A stretch of 64,000 nt of DNA, taken from the NCBI RefSeq assembly GCF_009909145.1, contig NZ_JAAAPJ010000006.1:434001-498000 (forward strand), written 5' to 3'. Both the position numbers and the translations under genes were made by a program. The notes below the pieces were generated by a model that was given only the letters and a program-made list of their open reading frames with translations, was not told the origin of the DNA and ran no database searches. Numbering within the stretch: the first letter of the stretch is position 1; each line of letters begins with the position of its first letter. The DNA is from Corallococcus silvisoli (GTDB lineage Bacteria; Myxococcota; Myxococcia; Myxococcales; Myxococcaceae). Positions 27,542-35,408 of this stretch are shown in pieces.

Positions 27542-28312
27542 TCAGAAGGCGCGGCCCTGCCCGCCGTCCACGGGGACGGTGGAGCCCGTGACCCACTTCG
27601 CCCGCTCCGAGCACAGGAACGCCACCACGTCCGCCACCTCCTCGGGCGTGCCGAAGCGGCCCCAGGGAATCTGCTCGCGCACCATGCGGGCCACCGCCTC
27701 CGGGTCGTGCTGCTGGCGTTTGTCCCAGCTGCCCCCGGGGAAGAGGATGGCGCCCGGCGCCACGGAGTTGACCCGGATGCGGTGGGGGGCCAGGTCCACC
27801 GCCATCTCCTTGGTCAGCGCGATGAGGCCCGCCTTGGCGGCGCTGTAGGGCGCGCTGGTGGCGTACTCGCGGCCGAAGATGGAGCTCAGGTGCACGATGC
27901 TGCCGCCCCCCCGCGCGCGCATCACGTTCACCGCGCGCTGGCTGCACCACACCGCGGACATCAGGTTGCGCTGGAGCACGTCCGCCCACTGCTGCGAGCT
28001 GGCCGCGTCGAAGCCGCCCGCGCCCCCGCTGCCGCCCACGTTGTTCACCAGCATGTCCAGCGAACCGAACGCGCGCACCGCCGAGTCCACCGCCGCGTAC
28101 GCGCCCTCCTGCGTCGCCACGTCCGCCACCACCGTGGCCACCTGCGCGCCCTCCGAACGCAGGTCCTTCGCGATGGCCTCCACCGGCTCCAGGTTCCGCC
28201 CGCACACGCACACCCGCGCGCCCTCGCGTGAGAGCACCGTGGCGATGGCCTTCCCGATGCCCCGGCTGCTGCCGGTGACGAGCGCCGTTTTTCCCGCGAT
28301 TCCGAGTTCCAT
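27542..28312 (-). CDS. Short-chain dehydrogenase/reductase
   Basis: A 256-aa classical SDR. The NAD(P)-binding motif is TALVTGSSRGIGKAIA, the NNVGGSGGAGG loop replaces NNAG, the catalytic Ser is in HLSSIFG, and YSAAKAG supplies Tyr and Lys. The C-terminus ends VPVDGGQGRAF as in FabG-like enzymes. Arg following GSS-R and CGRN suggests NADPH. Its substrate is unknown. It is codirectional with the downstream WGR-like gene (51-nt gap). Confidence 0.88.
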   Translation of the reverse strand: MELGIAGKTALVTGSSRGIGKAIATVLSREGARVCVCGRNLEPVEAIAKDLRSEGAQVATVVADVATQEGAYAAVDSAVRAFGSLDMLVNNVGGSGGAGGFDAASSQQWADVLQRNLMSAVWCSQRAVNVMRARGGGSIVHLSSIFGREYATSAPYSAAKAGLIALTKEMAVDLAPHRIRVNSVAPGAILFPGGSWDKRQQHDPEAVARMVREQIPWGRFGTPEEVADVVAFLCSERAKWVTGSTVPVDGGQGRAF

Positions 28313-28390
28313 TCGCGCGTTCTACCGCCGACCCAGGCCGGGAGGGGCGGTGGATTCACGCGGGGGTCGGGCGCTCGACGGAAGGGCGTG

Positions 28391-28975
28391 TCAGAGGCGC
28401 TCGAAGACGTCCAGGCGCCAGGTGCCCTCCATCTCGCCGCGCAGGTGGCGCAGGGACCTGGGGGAGAGGTGGCGGAAGGCGTCGTGGACCTCATGGCCGT
28501 TGAGGCGCATGTCGCGCGTCTGGCCGGTCCAGTGGACCAGCACCAGGTGCCCGCCGGGCTCCAGGTGTTCGAGGATGTGCTCCTGCGCGCGCGCCAGCTC
28601 CGCGGGGCTCCAGTAGGCGGCGCGCTCGGAGAGCAGGGTGAGGTCGAAGGTCCCTTCCGGGTAGCTGTCCGGCACGGCCAGCCGCTGGAAGCGCACGTGG
28701 GGCAGGTGGCGGCAGCGGTGGATGGCGCGGGCCTGGGCGGACTCGGAGGACTCCAGGGAGAGCAGGGCGTCGCACCGGGCCTGGAGCTTCTCCGTGAAGA
28801 CGCCGATGGCGCCCCCGATCTCCAGGGCGGAGCGGTAGCGCGCGCGGGGCAGCGCCTCCAGGGTGACGCTGTCGCGGCTGCGCACGCAGCCCAGCGCGTC
28901 GAAGCGCCAGGGGTCCTCCTCCGCCAGCAGGGGCGGAGGCGGAGGGGGCTGGAAGTCGGGCGGCGACGGCTTCAT
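28391..28975 (-). CDS. SAM-dependent methyltransferase, NodS-like
   Basis: A 194-aa class I methyltransferase. Motif I is SALEIGGAIGVFTEKL, followed by LLSLESSESAQARA at the usual acidic-loop position and GTFDLTLLSERAAYWSP, which matches the NodS/PF05401 arrangement. The start ATG 28975 has GGGAG 7 nt upstream. NodS-type enzymes N-methylate sugar amines or act on small molecules; the substrate here is unknown. Confidence 0.78.
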   Translation of the reverse strand: MKPSPPDFQPPPPPPLLAEEDPWRFDALGCVRSRDSVTLEALPRARYRSALEIGGAIGVFTEKLQARCDALLSLESSESAQARAIHRCRHLPHVRFQRLAVPDSYPEGTFDLTLLSERAAYWSPAELARAQEHILEHLEPGGHLVLVHWTGQTRDMRLNGHEVHDAFRHLSPRSLRHLRGEMEGTWRLDVFERL

Positions 28976-29143
28976 CAAGGGGCTCCCGGGATCGCGAGCC
29001 CGCACCATGCGTCCGCCGTGGCGCCTCCACATCCCGTCCGTCCGGGGCCGTGCGGGTGTCGGTCCTTCACACGGCGTGGGGGCGGCGTGGCACCCGGGGG
29101 CGGGCGGCGCGTCGGGATGCGGACGCGCGGCCACCCTGGGCGC

Positions 29144-30733
29144 TCAGCCGGCCTGGAAGCGGGCCTCCGCCGGACGCGCCCCGCCGGAGCGCTTCACGCC
29201 GTGGTCGCCGTTGGCGGACAGGTGCTCCAGCAGCTTGAACACCGTCTCCACCTCATCCGCCGCGCCGATGTCCTGGGCCAGCTGATCCGCCGAGCGCGCC
29301 TCCGCCTGGGCCGCCTGCAGCCGCGCCAGCAGCTTGCCCTGCAGCTCCAGCACGCGGCCCGCGGCCTTCTTGCCCGCCTCCACGCCCGGCTGGTGATAGG
29401 CATTGATGTTCACGAGGCTGGCGTAGAGGCCCACCGCCCGCTCGTACAGGGAAATCAGGGCCCCCACCGTGCGCGCGCTCACGTCCTGCACGGTGAGCGT
29501 CATGGACTCGCGGCCCTTCTCGAACAGCGCCCGGCGCGTGCCCAGGAGGAAGCCCAGCAGGTAGTCGCCGCTGGTGTTGTCGCCCTCCACCGCCAGCGAC
29601 TTGCCGTCCCGGTCCTTCAGCACCTCCACGAAGGTGACGAAGAAGTTGTTCACGCCCTCGCGCAGCTGCTGCACGTACGCGTGCTGGTCCGTGGAGCCCT
29701 TGTTGCCGTAGACGGCGATGCCCTGGTTCACCACCTTGCCGTCCAGCGACAGCTCCTTGCCCAGCGACTCCATCACCAGCTGCTGGAGGTACTTGGACAT
29801 CAGCATCAGCCGGTCCTTGTACGGCAGGATGACCATGTCCTTCTGGCCCTTGCCGCCGCCCGCGTGGAACCACATCAGCGCGAGCAGCGCCGCCGGGTTC
29901 TGGGCCACGTCATGCACGCGCGTCGCCGCGTCCATGGCCTTCGCGCCCGCGAGGAAGCCGTCCACGTCCAGCCCCTGCAGCCGCGCTGGCACCAGCCCCA
30001 CCGCGGACATCACCGACGTGCGCCCGCCAACCCAGTCCCACATGGGGAAGGTGCGCAGCCAGTGGTGGGCCTTCGCGTACTGGTCCAGCTCGCTGCCGTC
30101 GCCCGTCACCGCCACCGCGTGCGCGCCGAAGTCCAGGCCCCGCTGCGTGTAGGCGGCCTGCGCCTCCAGCATGCCGTTGCGCGTCTCCTTGGTGCCGCCG
30201 GACTTGCTGATGACCACGGTCAGCGTCTCCGACAGCCGCTCGCCCAGGGCGCCCAGCACGCGGTCCATGCCGTCCGGATCCGTGTTGTCCAGGAAGTGCA
30301 CCTGCATCGCGTCGCGGCGGGAGCCCAGCGCGTCCGCGACCAGCTGCGGCCCCAGCGCGGAACCGCCGATGCCCACCAGCAGCACCTGCGTGAACTTCGC
30401 CGCCTTCGGGGGCTTCACCTTGCCGGCGTGCACGTCCCGGGCGAACGCGGCCACCTGGGCCTGCATGTCGGTGATGGCCGTCTTCAGCTCCGCGTCCGGC
30501 GCCAGCTCCGGGGCGCGCAGCCAGTAGTGGCCCACGCGGCGCTTCTCATCCGGGTTGGCGATGGCGCCCTTCTCCAGCGCGTCCATGGCCTGGAACGCCG
30601 CGTCCATGCGCGGGCGCATCCCCTCCAGGAAGTCCGCGCCGAAGGCCATGCGGGAGATGTCCAGCGTGAGCCCCACGGAGGGGACGACGCACAGGTGCCG
30701 CTGGTACCGCTCCCACAACTCGCGCTCCGTCAT
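29144..30733 (-). CDS. pgi: Glucose-6-phosphate isomerase
   Basis: A 529-aa enzyme that interconverts glucose-6-phosphate and fructose-6-phosphate. It contains [37 protein letters not shown] and the C-terminal substrate loop [14 protein letters not shown], all diagnostic of the SIS-fold isomerase. ATG 30733 has GGGAG 7 nt upstream. A good sigma-70 promoter lies at 30802-30830. Standalone transcription unit. Confidence 0.96.
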   Translation of the reverse strand: MTERELWERYQRHLCVVPSVGLTLDISRMAFGADFLEGMRPRMDAAFQAMDALEKGAIANPDEKRRVGHYWLRAPELAPDAELKTAITDMQAQVAAFARDVHAGKVKPPKAAKFTQVLLVGIGGSALGPQLVADALGSRRDAMQVHFLDNTDPDGMDRVLGALGERLSETLTVVISKSGGTKETRNGMLEAQAAYTQRGLDFGAHAVAVTGDGSELDQYAKAHHWLRTFPMWDWVGGRTSVMSAVGLVPARLQGLDVDGFLAGAKAMDAATRVHDVAQNPAALLALMWFHAGGGKGQKDMVILPYKDRLMLMSKYLQQLVMESLGKELSLDGKVVNQGIAVYGNKGSTDQHAYVQQLREGVNNFFVTFVEVLKDRDGKSLAVEGDNTSGDYLLGFLLGTRRALFEKGRESMTLTVQDVSARTVGALISLYERAVGLYASLVNINAYHQPGVEAGKKAAGRVLELQGKLLARLQAAQAEARSADQLAQDIGAADEVETVFKLLEHLSANGDHGVKRSGGARPAEARFQAG

Positions 30734-30801
30734 GTTCCGACTCCCTGGCAGGAGGGCCCGGCCTTCAGCCCGCGGGCCCGCGAAAATCGTCGCGCCGCAC
30801 C

Positions 30802-30830
30802 GTAGCAAGGCCCGCACGGCGCGGACGCAA
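30802..30830 (-). promoter_or_regulatory. Sigma-70-type promoter of pgi
   Basis: On the minus strand TTGCGT (30830-30825), 17-nt spacer, TGCTAC (30807-30802). This gives a leader of about 60 nt to ATG 30733. Confidence 0.5.
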
Positions 30831-30888
30831 CGATGTCACCGGGCGCGTTGCCTGGAGGTCGGTTCACGCCCTCCGCGTGTCGGGGGCC

Positions 30889-31779
30889 TCACGGAGCGGG
30901 GTGCGCGGCCTCCATGGGCGGCGGGAGCGCCCCCTTGGGCTTCCACGCCGGGTTGCGGAAGATGTAGCCCAGCCGCTGGCCGAGCGGGCCCGGGCGGGCC
31001 GCGTCCTTCGCGATGGCGGCGTACTCGTGGAACGCGATGCGCACCGGGTTGTACGTGGAGAGGTTCTTCGTCAGCCCGTAGACGGGGCGCTCGCCCTCCG
31101 GGGTGAAGGTGCCGAAGAGCCGGTCCCAGAGGATGAGGATGCCCGCGTAGTTGGTGTCCAGGTAGGCCGTGTTGGACGCGTGGTGCACGCGGTGGTGGGA
31201 GGGCGTGTTGAACAGCCACTCCACCGGGCGGGGCAGCTGGCCAATGGCCTCCGTGTGGATCCAATACTGGTACAGCAGGCTCACCGCCTGCTGGGTGACG
31301 ATCATCTCGGGGGAGAAGCCCAGCAGCGCCAGCGGCGCCCAGAACGCCCAGCCCGACATCGGCGTCCACGTCTGGCGCAGCGCCGTGGACAGGTTGTAGT
31401 GCTGGCTGGAGTGGTGCACCACGTGCGACGCCCAGAACAGGCGGCTCTCGTGGTGGACGCGGTGGAAGGCGTAGTAGCAGAGGTCTTCCAGGAAGAAGAG
31501 CAGCACCCACGCGAACACCCCCGCGCCCATGCGCAGCGGCGTCAGGTGGTAGAGCGCCGCGTAGCCCGCGAACGCCACGCCCTTCCAGAACACGCCCACC
31601 GCCACGTTGCCCAGGCCCATGGAGAGGCTGGCGAAGGTGTCCTTCCAGGTGTGGCCCTTGAGGGTGCTGGCGCCGCCCTCCTCGCGCTGCTTCTTCACCC
31701 ACAGGGCCTCGGCGATGACGGTGAGGACGAACACCGGGATGGCCGGGGTGATGAGGTCGGGGATGTGCGTCATGTCCAT
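30889..31779 (-). CDS. Fatty acid hydroxylase / sterol desaturase family membrane enzyme
   Basis: A 296-aa di-iron membrane oxygenase. The histidine boxes are clear: FHRVHHESRLFW, SHVVHHSSQHYN, and SHHRVHHASN. Several TM helices surround them (FVLTVIAEALWV; GVFAWVLLFFLEDLCY). Such enzymes hydroxylate or desaturate fatty acids, sterols, sphingoid bases or carotenoids at membranes. AGGAGGT sits 6 nt before ATG 31779. The upstream tetR gene ends 31 nt away, so it is likely the regulated target in a two-gene operon. Confidence 0.88.
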   Translation of the reverse strand: MDMTHIPDLITPAIPVFVLTVIAEALWVKKQREEGGASTLKGHTWKDTFASLSMGLGNVAVGVFWKGVAFAGYAALYHLTPLRMGAGVFAWVLLFFLEDLCYYAFHRVHHESRLFWASHVVHHSSQHYNLSTALRQTWTPMSGWAFWAPLALLGFSPEMIVTQQAVSLLYQYWIHTEAIGQLPRPVEWLFNTPSHHRVHHASNTAYLDTNYAGILILWDRLFGTFTPEGERPVYGLTKNLSTYNPVRIAFHEYAAIAKDAARPGPLGQRLGYIFRNPAWKPKGALPPPMEAAHPAP

Positions 31780-31810
31780 GGAAGACCTCCTGCCGTGCTG
31801 CTCCTGAAGC

Positions 31811-32449
31811 TCAATCCCTGGGCGCGAAGGCGGTGCGCATGAAGCGCGCCAGCGTGTCCAGCATGCGGCGGTGCGCCGGGTCTGAAGGACGGGCCGCGCC
31901 GCCCACCGCGGCGCCCTGCACCGCGTCCAACGCCAGCTCCACCACGTCGTCGAAGTCCGGGTGCGTGGCGGCCACGTCCGGGAACAGCTCGCGCGCCACG
32001 CGGTGCAGGTTCTGGCGGTGCGGGCCGTCCACCACCGCCAGCGCCTTCTGCAGCTCCGGCACGGTGCGCGCCGCGACGTACAGCTCCACGGCCGCCTGCA
32101 GCTCCGGCCGCTGGTACACCGCCCACAGCATGTCCACGGCCGCCCCCACCCGGTCCTTCCCCGAAGGCCGCGCCCCCACGCCCGCCAGGTAGTCCTGGAT
32201 GATGCGCGGGAAGAGGTGCTCCACCGCCACCGCCAGCAGCTCCTCCTTCGTGTCGAAGTGCGTGAAGAGCGCCCCCTGGGACACCCCCGCCCGCTTCGCC
32301 ACCTCCACCGTCGTCAGCCGCGCGTAGCCCTGCTCCACCAGCGCCTCGATGGTCGCGTCCAGCAGCTTGCGCCGCGTCGTCTCCCGGCGCTCCGCCTGCG
32401 TGCGGCGCACCGGCCTCGCGGCCTTCCTGGGAGGGGACTTCGGGGGCAT
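31811..32449 (-). CDS. TetR-family transcriptional regulator
   Basis: A 212-aa repressor-type regulator. The N-terminal helix-turn-helix (LTTVEVAKRAGVSQGALFTH, preceded by TTRRKLLDATIEALVEQGYA) is followed by a helical ligand domain. It is the first gene of an operon with the membrane hydroxylase. An overlapping double palindrome lies 17-43 nt before its ATG, so it probably represses its own operon, with a lipid-like ligand as inducer (inference). Confidence 0.9.
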   Translation of the reverse strand: MPPKSPPRKAARPVRRTQAERRETTRRKLLDATIEALVEQGYARLTTVEVAKRAGVSQGALFTHFDTKEELLAVAVEHLFPRIIQDYLAGVGARPSGKDRVGAAVDMLWAVYQRPELQAAVELYVAARTVPELQKALAVVDGPHRQNLHRVARELFPDVAATHPDFDDVVELALDAVQGAAVGGAARPSDPAHRRMLDTLARFMRTAFAPRD

Positions 32450-32829
32450 GCCTGGGAGGATAACCGGTCACTTAAAAAGTGACCAGTCACTTTGTTGGGG
32501 CCGGGCCGTGGGGGTGGAGGCGCGCCGCGGAAGGGGGAGCCCGGGCCCGCTGGCGGGGCGTGGGAGCGGGCGAGCGTCTGTCTTTGCGGCCGTACGGATG
32601 ACAGGGATTGGGATGGCTTGAGTTCAGAGACAAACGGCCCGCCCATCAAGCAGGCGGAGAGGCAGGCGCTCTTGTTCTTCGGACCCTTTTCTCCTCTGGA
32701 GTGTGGTCAAGGGTCGCCCCCGTGAGACAGGGCGGGGCGCGGCTCGCCTGCTAGTGATCCGTTCGGGATTGGGCGAAAATGGATGGGAAATACCGCAAGC
32801 CCTTGCGCCGGTTGTCCGCCCGCCCCGAT
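32450..32829. other. Divergent region tetR / M23 peptidase
   Basis: 380 nt. It holds the TetR palindromes at the tetR end. The rest contains no recognised promoter for the M23 gene and no credible ORF, except a possible in-frame extension of the peptidase from ATG 32779. Confidence 0.5.
32466..32492. promoter_or_regulatory. Overlapping palindromes, likely TetR operator
   Basis: GGTCACTT-AAA-AAGTGACC (32466-32484) is a perfect 8-3-8 repeat. It shares its right arm with a second perfect repeat AAGTGAC-CA-GTCACTT (32477-32492). Three alternating half-sites could place two repressor dimers on the DNA. It lies just upstream of the tetR start. Confidence 0.75.
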
Positions 32830-33627
32830 ATGAACTTCTCCGCTCTTCTCGTCGGCTCCCTCCTTGCTTCGGCTCCCGCTGTCCCCCCCGCCGCCCGGGC
32901 GGCCTCGAACATGCCCGAGGTGGGCGTGCCCTTCGCCTGTGGACGCATCTACACGGTGAGCCAGGGCCATGAGACAGGCAGCCACCAGCACAACGACACC
33001 TTCGCGTGGGACTTCCGGATGCCGGAGGGCACGCCCATCGTGGCGGCGCATGACGGCCTGGTGCGCATGGCGCGCGGCGACAGCAAGCAGGGCGGCTGCG
33101 GCGAGCAGTTCGCGCCGATGGCCAACTACGTCGTCATCTCGCACGGCGACGGGCTGGAGACGCAGTACCTGCACTTCAGCGCCGTGGTGGTGAAGGCCGG
33201 TGAGCGCGTGAAGGAGGGGCAGCTCATCGGCTTCTCCGGCGCGACGGGCTGGGCGTGCGGCGCGCACCTGCACTTCAAGGTCGCGAAGGAGCAGGGCTCC
33301 GGGTGGAACAACCCGTCGGTGCCCGCGCGCATCGTGGGCTTTGGAGATCCGGTGCGGGACACGCTGGTGTCGGCGCCGCTGTGCAAGGACTCCGCGCAGC
33401 CGATGCTGGCCTCCAACGGCGGCGTCCACGTGCCGGGCCAGGCGGTGATGTCCATGTCACCCGACAGCCCGAATCCGCTCCAGGATGCGTCGCGCGGCCT
33501 GCCGCCCGGTGCCAAGGCCCTCATCGACGGCCTCTCCCAGCCTCCCGCCCAGGGCGGCGAGGGACTCGACAAACCGGCGCCGGCCCGCGCTCCCCGCATG
33601 GCGAGTGGCTCCGACGAGACTCGCTGA
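32830..33627 (+). CDS. Secreted M23/LytM-family peptidase-like protein
   Basis: A 265-aa envelope protein. The signal peptide (MNFSALLVGSLLASAPAVPP, cleaved about ARA/ASN) supports start ATG 32830, though ATG 32779 is possible. The LytM domain has HNDTFAWDF (His and Asp zinc ligands), the catalytic region YVVISHGDGLETQYLHFS, and the HLHFKV motif. M23 enzymes cut cross-links in peptidoglycan or, when degenerate, activate amidases. The last ~57 codons run antisense over the 3' end of the GTPase gene. That tail is Pro/Ser/Gly-rich and poor in structure. Confidence 0.85.
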   Translation: MNFSALLVGSLLASAPAVPPAARAASNMPEVGVPFACGRIYTVSQGHETGSHQHNDTFAWDFRMPEGTPIVAAHDGLVRMARGDSKQGGCGEQFAPMANYVVISHGDGLETQYLHFSAVVVKAGERVKEGQLIGFSGATGWACGAHLHFKVAKEQGSGWNNPSVPARIVGFGDPVRDTLVSAPLCKDSAQPMLASNGGVHVPGQAVMSMSPDSPNPLQDASRGLPPGAKALIDGLSQPPAQGGEGLDKPAPARAPRMASGSDETR

Positions 33628-35166
33628 CGCGAGCAGCGCTCCGGCGCCCGCGAGCAGCCCGAAGAAGGCCCCCGCGTTGACGAAGTACTCCAGCGGCAGC
33701 AGGGGGCCTTCCACGTAGCCCCGCACCACGCGGTAGCCCACGTGCCCCAGCAGCGCGAGCAGGGGCAGGTTGATGAGCGGCAGCACCAGCCACCGGGCCG
33801 TGCGCCACCAGCGGGCCACGGCCTCCGCGACGGCGGTGGAGGCCGTGTAGCGCCAGGCGCCCGCGCGGGCCAGGCGCAGCTCCGCCAGCATCGCCTCCAC
33901 GTCGGGCACGCCGAGCAGCCCCGCCTCCAGGCCCTGGGTGCGCGCCACGCTGCGCGCCTCGGCCAGGGCGGTGCGCGCGGCGGACTCCGCGAGGAAGTCG
34001 TCCTCGAAGGGCTCCACCACGGCGACCTCCGCGGCGCGGGCGCGGGTGCGGTCCCTCACGGCGTCCACCACGGTGGAGGCGGCGGCCACCGCGAGCCCCG
34101 CGGGCAGGCTGCGGCGGGCCACCAGCGCGCCGGCGCCCATGCCGGAGGCGCCCCACAGCGACAGGCGCAGGCCCCACGCGGCGGGTCCCCAGAAGCGGCC
34201 CGCGGCCTGCCGGCGCACCTCCGACGCCAGGTGGCCGTGGGCCAGGGCCAGCCGCGCGTCGAAGTCTCCCTGGAGCGCCTCGGCCGCGCGCGCGAGGCCC
34301 GTGTCGAGCGCGGCGCGCGTCTTCGCGAGCAGGGCGTCCGTTTCGCTGAGCGCGGCCTGGACGGTGGAGGCGATCTCCTCCAGCGCGCCCAGGGCGTTGG
34401 TGTGGCGCACGCGCGCGGCGACGGCCTGGGTGGCGAGGCCGCGCAGGTGGAAGAGGAGCGGGCCGAACTCGCCGGAGACATCCTGGCCGTCCTTCGCGGC
34501 GCGGGCGCTGATGGCGAAGACGGGGACGTCCTCCGCGGCGAGGCCGTAGTGCTGGGTGGCGACGCGGCGGACCTGTGACTTCAGCGCGTCGCGCGAGTCG
34601 GCGGAGAGCTCGTCGGCGAAGTTGAGGATGAAGACGAGGGCGCGGCGGCGGGCGAACTCGGCCAGGAACTCCACCTGGGTGGCCTCCGCGACGCTGCCCC
34701 GGTGCATGACGACGAGGGCGACATCGGCCTTGTCCAGCGCGGCGCGGGCGACGTCGCGGTGCTGGGTGGCGACGCTGTTGAGGTCGGGCGTGTCGATGAA
34801 GACCTGCCCGCTCCACAGGCCCTGGGGGCCGGGCGAGTAGCGCACGACGCGCGCGCCGGTGCGGGCCAGCTCCTCCACGGGCGTGCCTTCGGGCGCGAAG
34901 AGGGTGGACGCGGTGCTGGTGGGTCGGTCCACGCCCTCGCGGGAGAGGGACTGCCCGGCGAGGGCGTTGAGCAGGGTGGACTTGCCCGCGCCGGTGGCGC
35001 CGACGAGGGCGACGACGAGCGGCGCGTCCTTGCGGGCGACGCCCCGGGCGTAGTCCGCGAGCAGGCGCTCCAGGCGCGGGCCGTGGGGACTCAGCGCGGG
35101 CAGCGACAGCGCGTCGGTGAGCAGCGGGCGGAGGGCTTCAGGGTCGGGGAGGCGGGTGTCGTCCAC
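33457..35166 (-). CDS. Dynamin-like/YeeP-like GTPase with C-terminal membrane helices
   Basis: ~569 aa from GTG 35166 (an in-frame GTG at 35238 is the alternative; neither has a good Shine-Dalgarno). P-loop GATGAGKST lies at ~56-64, switch II is DTPDLNS, and the guanine-specificity motif may be NFADE. A long helical stalk region follows, then hydrophobic stretches near the C-terminus (WLVLPLINLPLLALLGHVGY; FFGLLAGAGALLASASLVG). This suggests a membrane-remodelling GTPase of the dynamin-like group. It overlaps the M23 gene tail-to-tail by 171 nt. Confidence 0.82.
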   Translation of the reverse strand: MDDTRLPDPEALRPLLTDALSLPALSPHGPRLERLLADYARGVARKDAPLVVALVGATGAGKSTLLNALAGQSLSREGVDRPTSTASTLFAPEGTPVEELARTGARVVRYSPGPQGLWSGQVFIDTPDLNSVATQHRDVARAALDKADVALVVMHRGSVAEATQVEFLAEFARRRALVFILNFADELSADSRDALKSQVRRVATQHYGLAAEDVPVFAISARAAKDGQDVSGEFGPLLFHLRGLATQAVAARVRHTNALGALEEIASTVQAALSETDALLAKTRAALDTGLARAAEALQGDFDARLALAHGHLASEVRRQAAGRFWGPAAWGLRLSLWGASGMGAGALVARRSLPAGLAVAAASTVVDAVRDRTRARAAEVAVVEPFEDDFLAESAARTALAEARSVARTQGLEAGLLGVPDVEAMLAELRLARAGAWRYTASTAVAEAVARWWRTARWLVLPLINLPLLALLGHVGYRVVRGYVEGPLLPLEYFVNAGAFFGLLAGAGALLASASLVGATRHAGSAGRRRFVESLAALGGRLGEAVDEGLGTGRQAARRILERIRAVG

Positions 35167-35349
35167 GGAAGCGCCAGCGTGGCGCGACGGACGCGCGCTG
35201 GCTACCGCGATGCGAGGGGACGGTGCGCCAGCGTGCACTCTTTCTCATGGCGGGAAGGGGGGACCCGCTTCAGGAAGGTCAGCGGCGTTCCGGTGCGCGT
35301 TCGCCCGTTCAAACTCCGCGCCATGACCGTCGGTGCCCCCTGAAACACG

Positions 35350-35388
35350 GACGCCGGGCGGACGGCGCGGTGGCCTCCGCCCGGCGTC
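35350..35388 (-). terminator. Terminator of the di-haem protein gene
   Basis: GACGCCGGGCGGA (35350-35362) and TCCGCCCGGCGTC (35376-35388) form a perfect 13-bp stem just past the stop at 35409, followed on the minus strand by CGTGTTTC. The GTPase gene, also on the minus strand, starts further downstream. Confidence 0.75.
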
Positions 35389-35408
35389 TGTCTTCACGGC
35401 CGTGAGGC

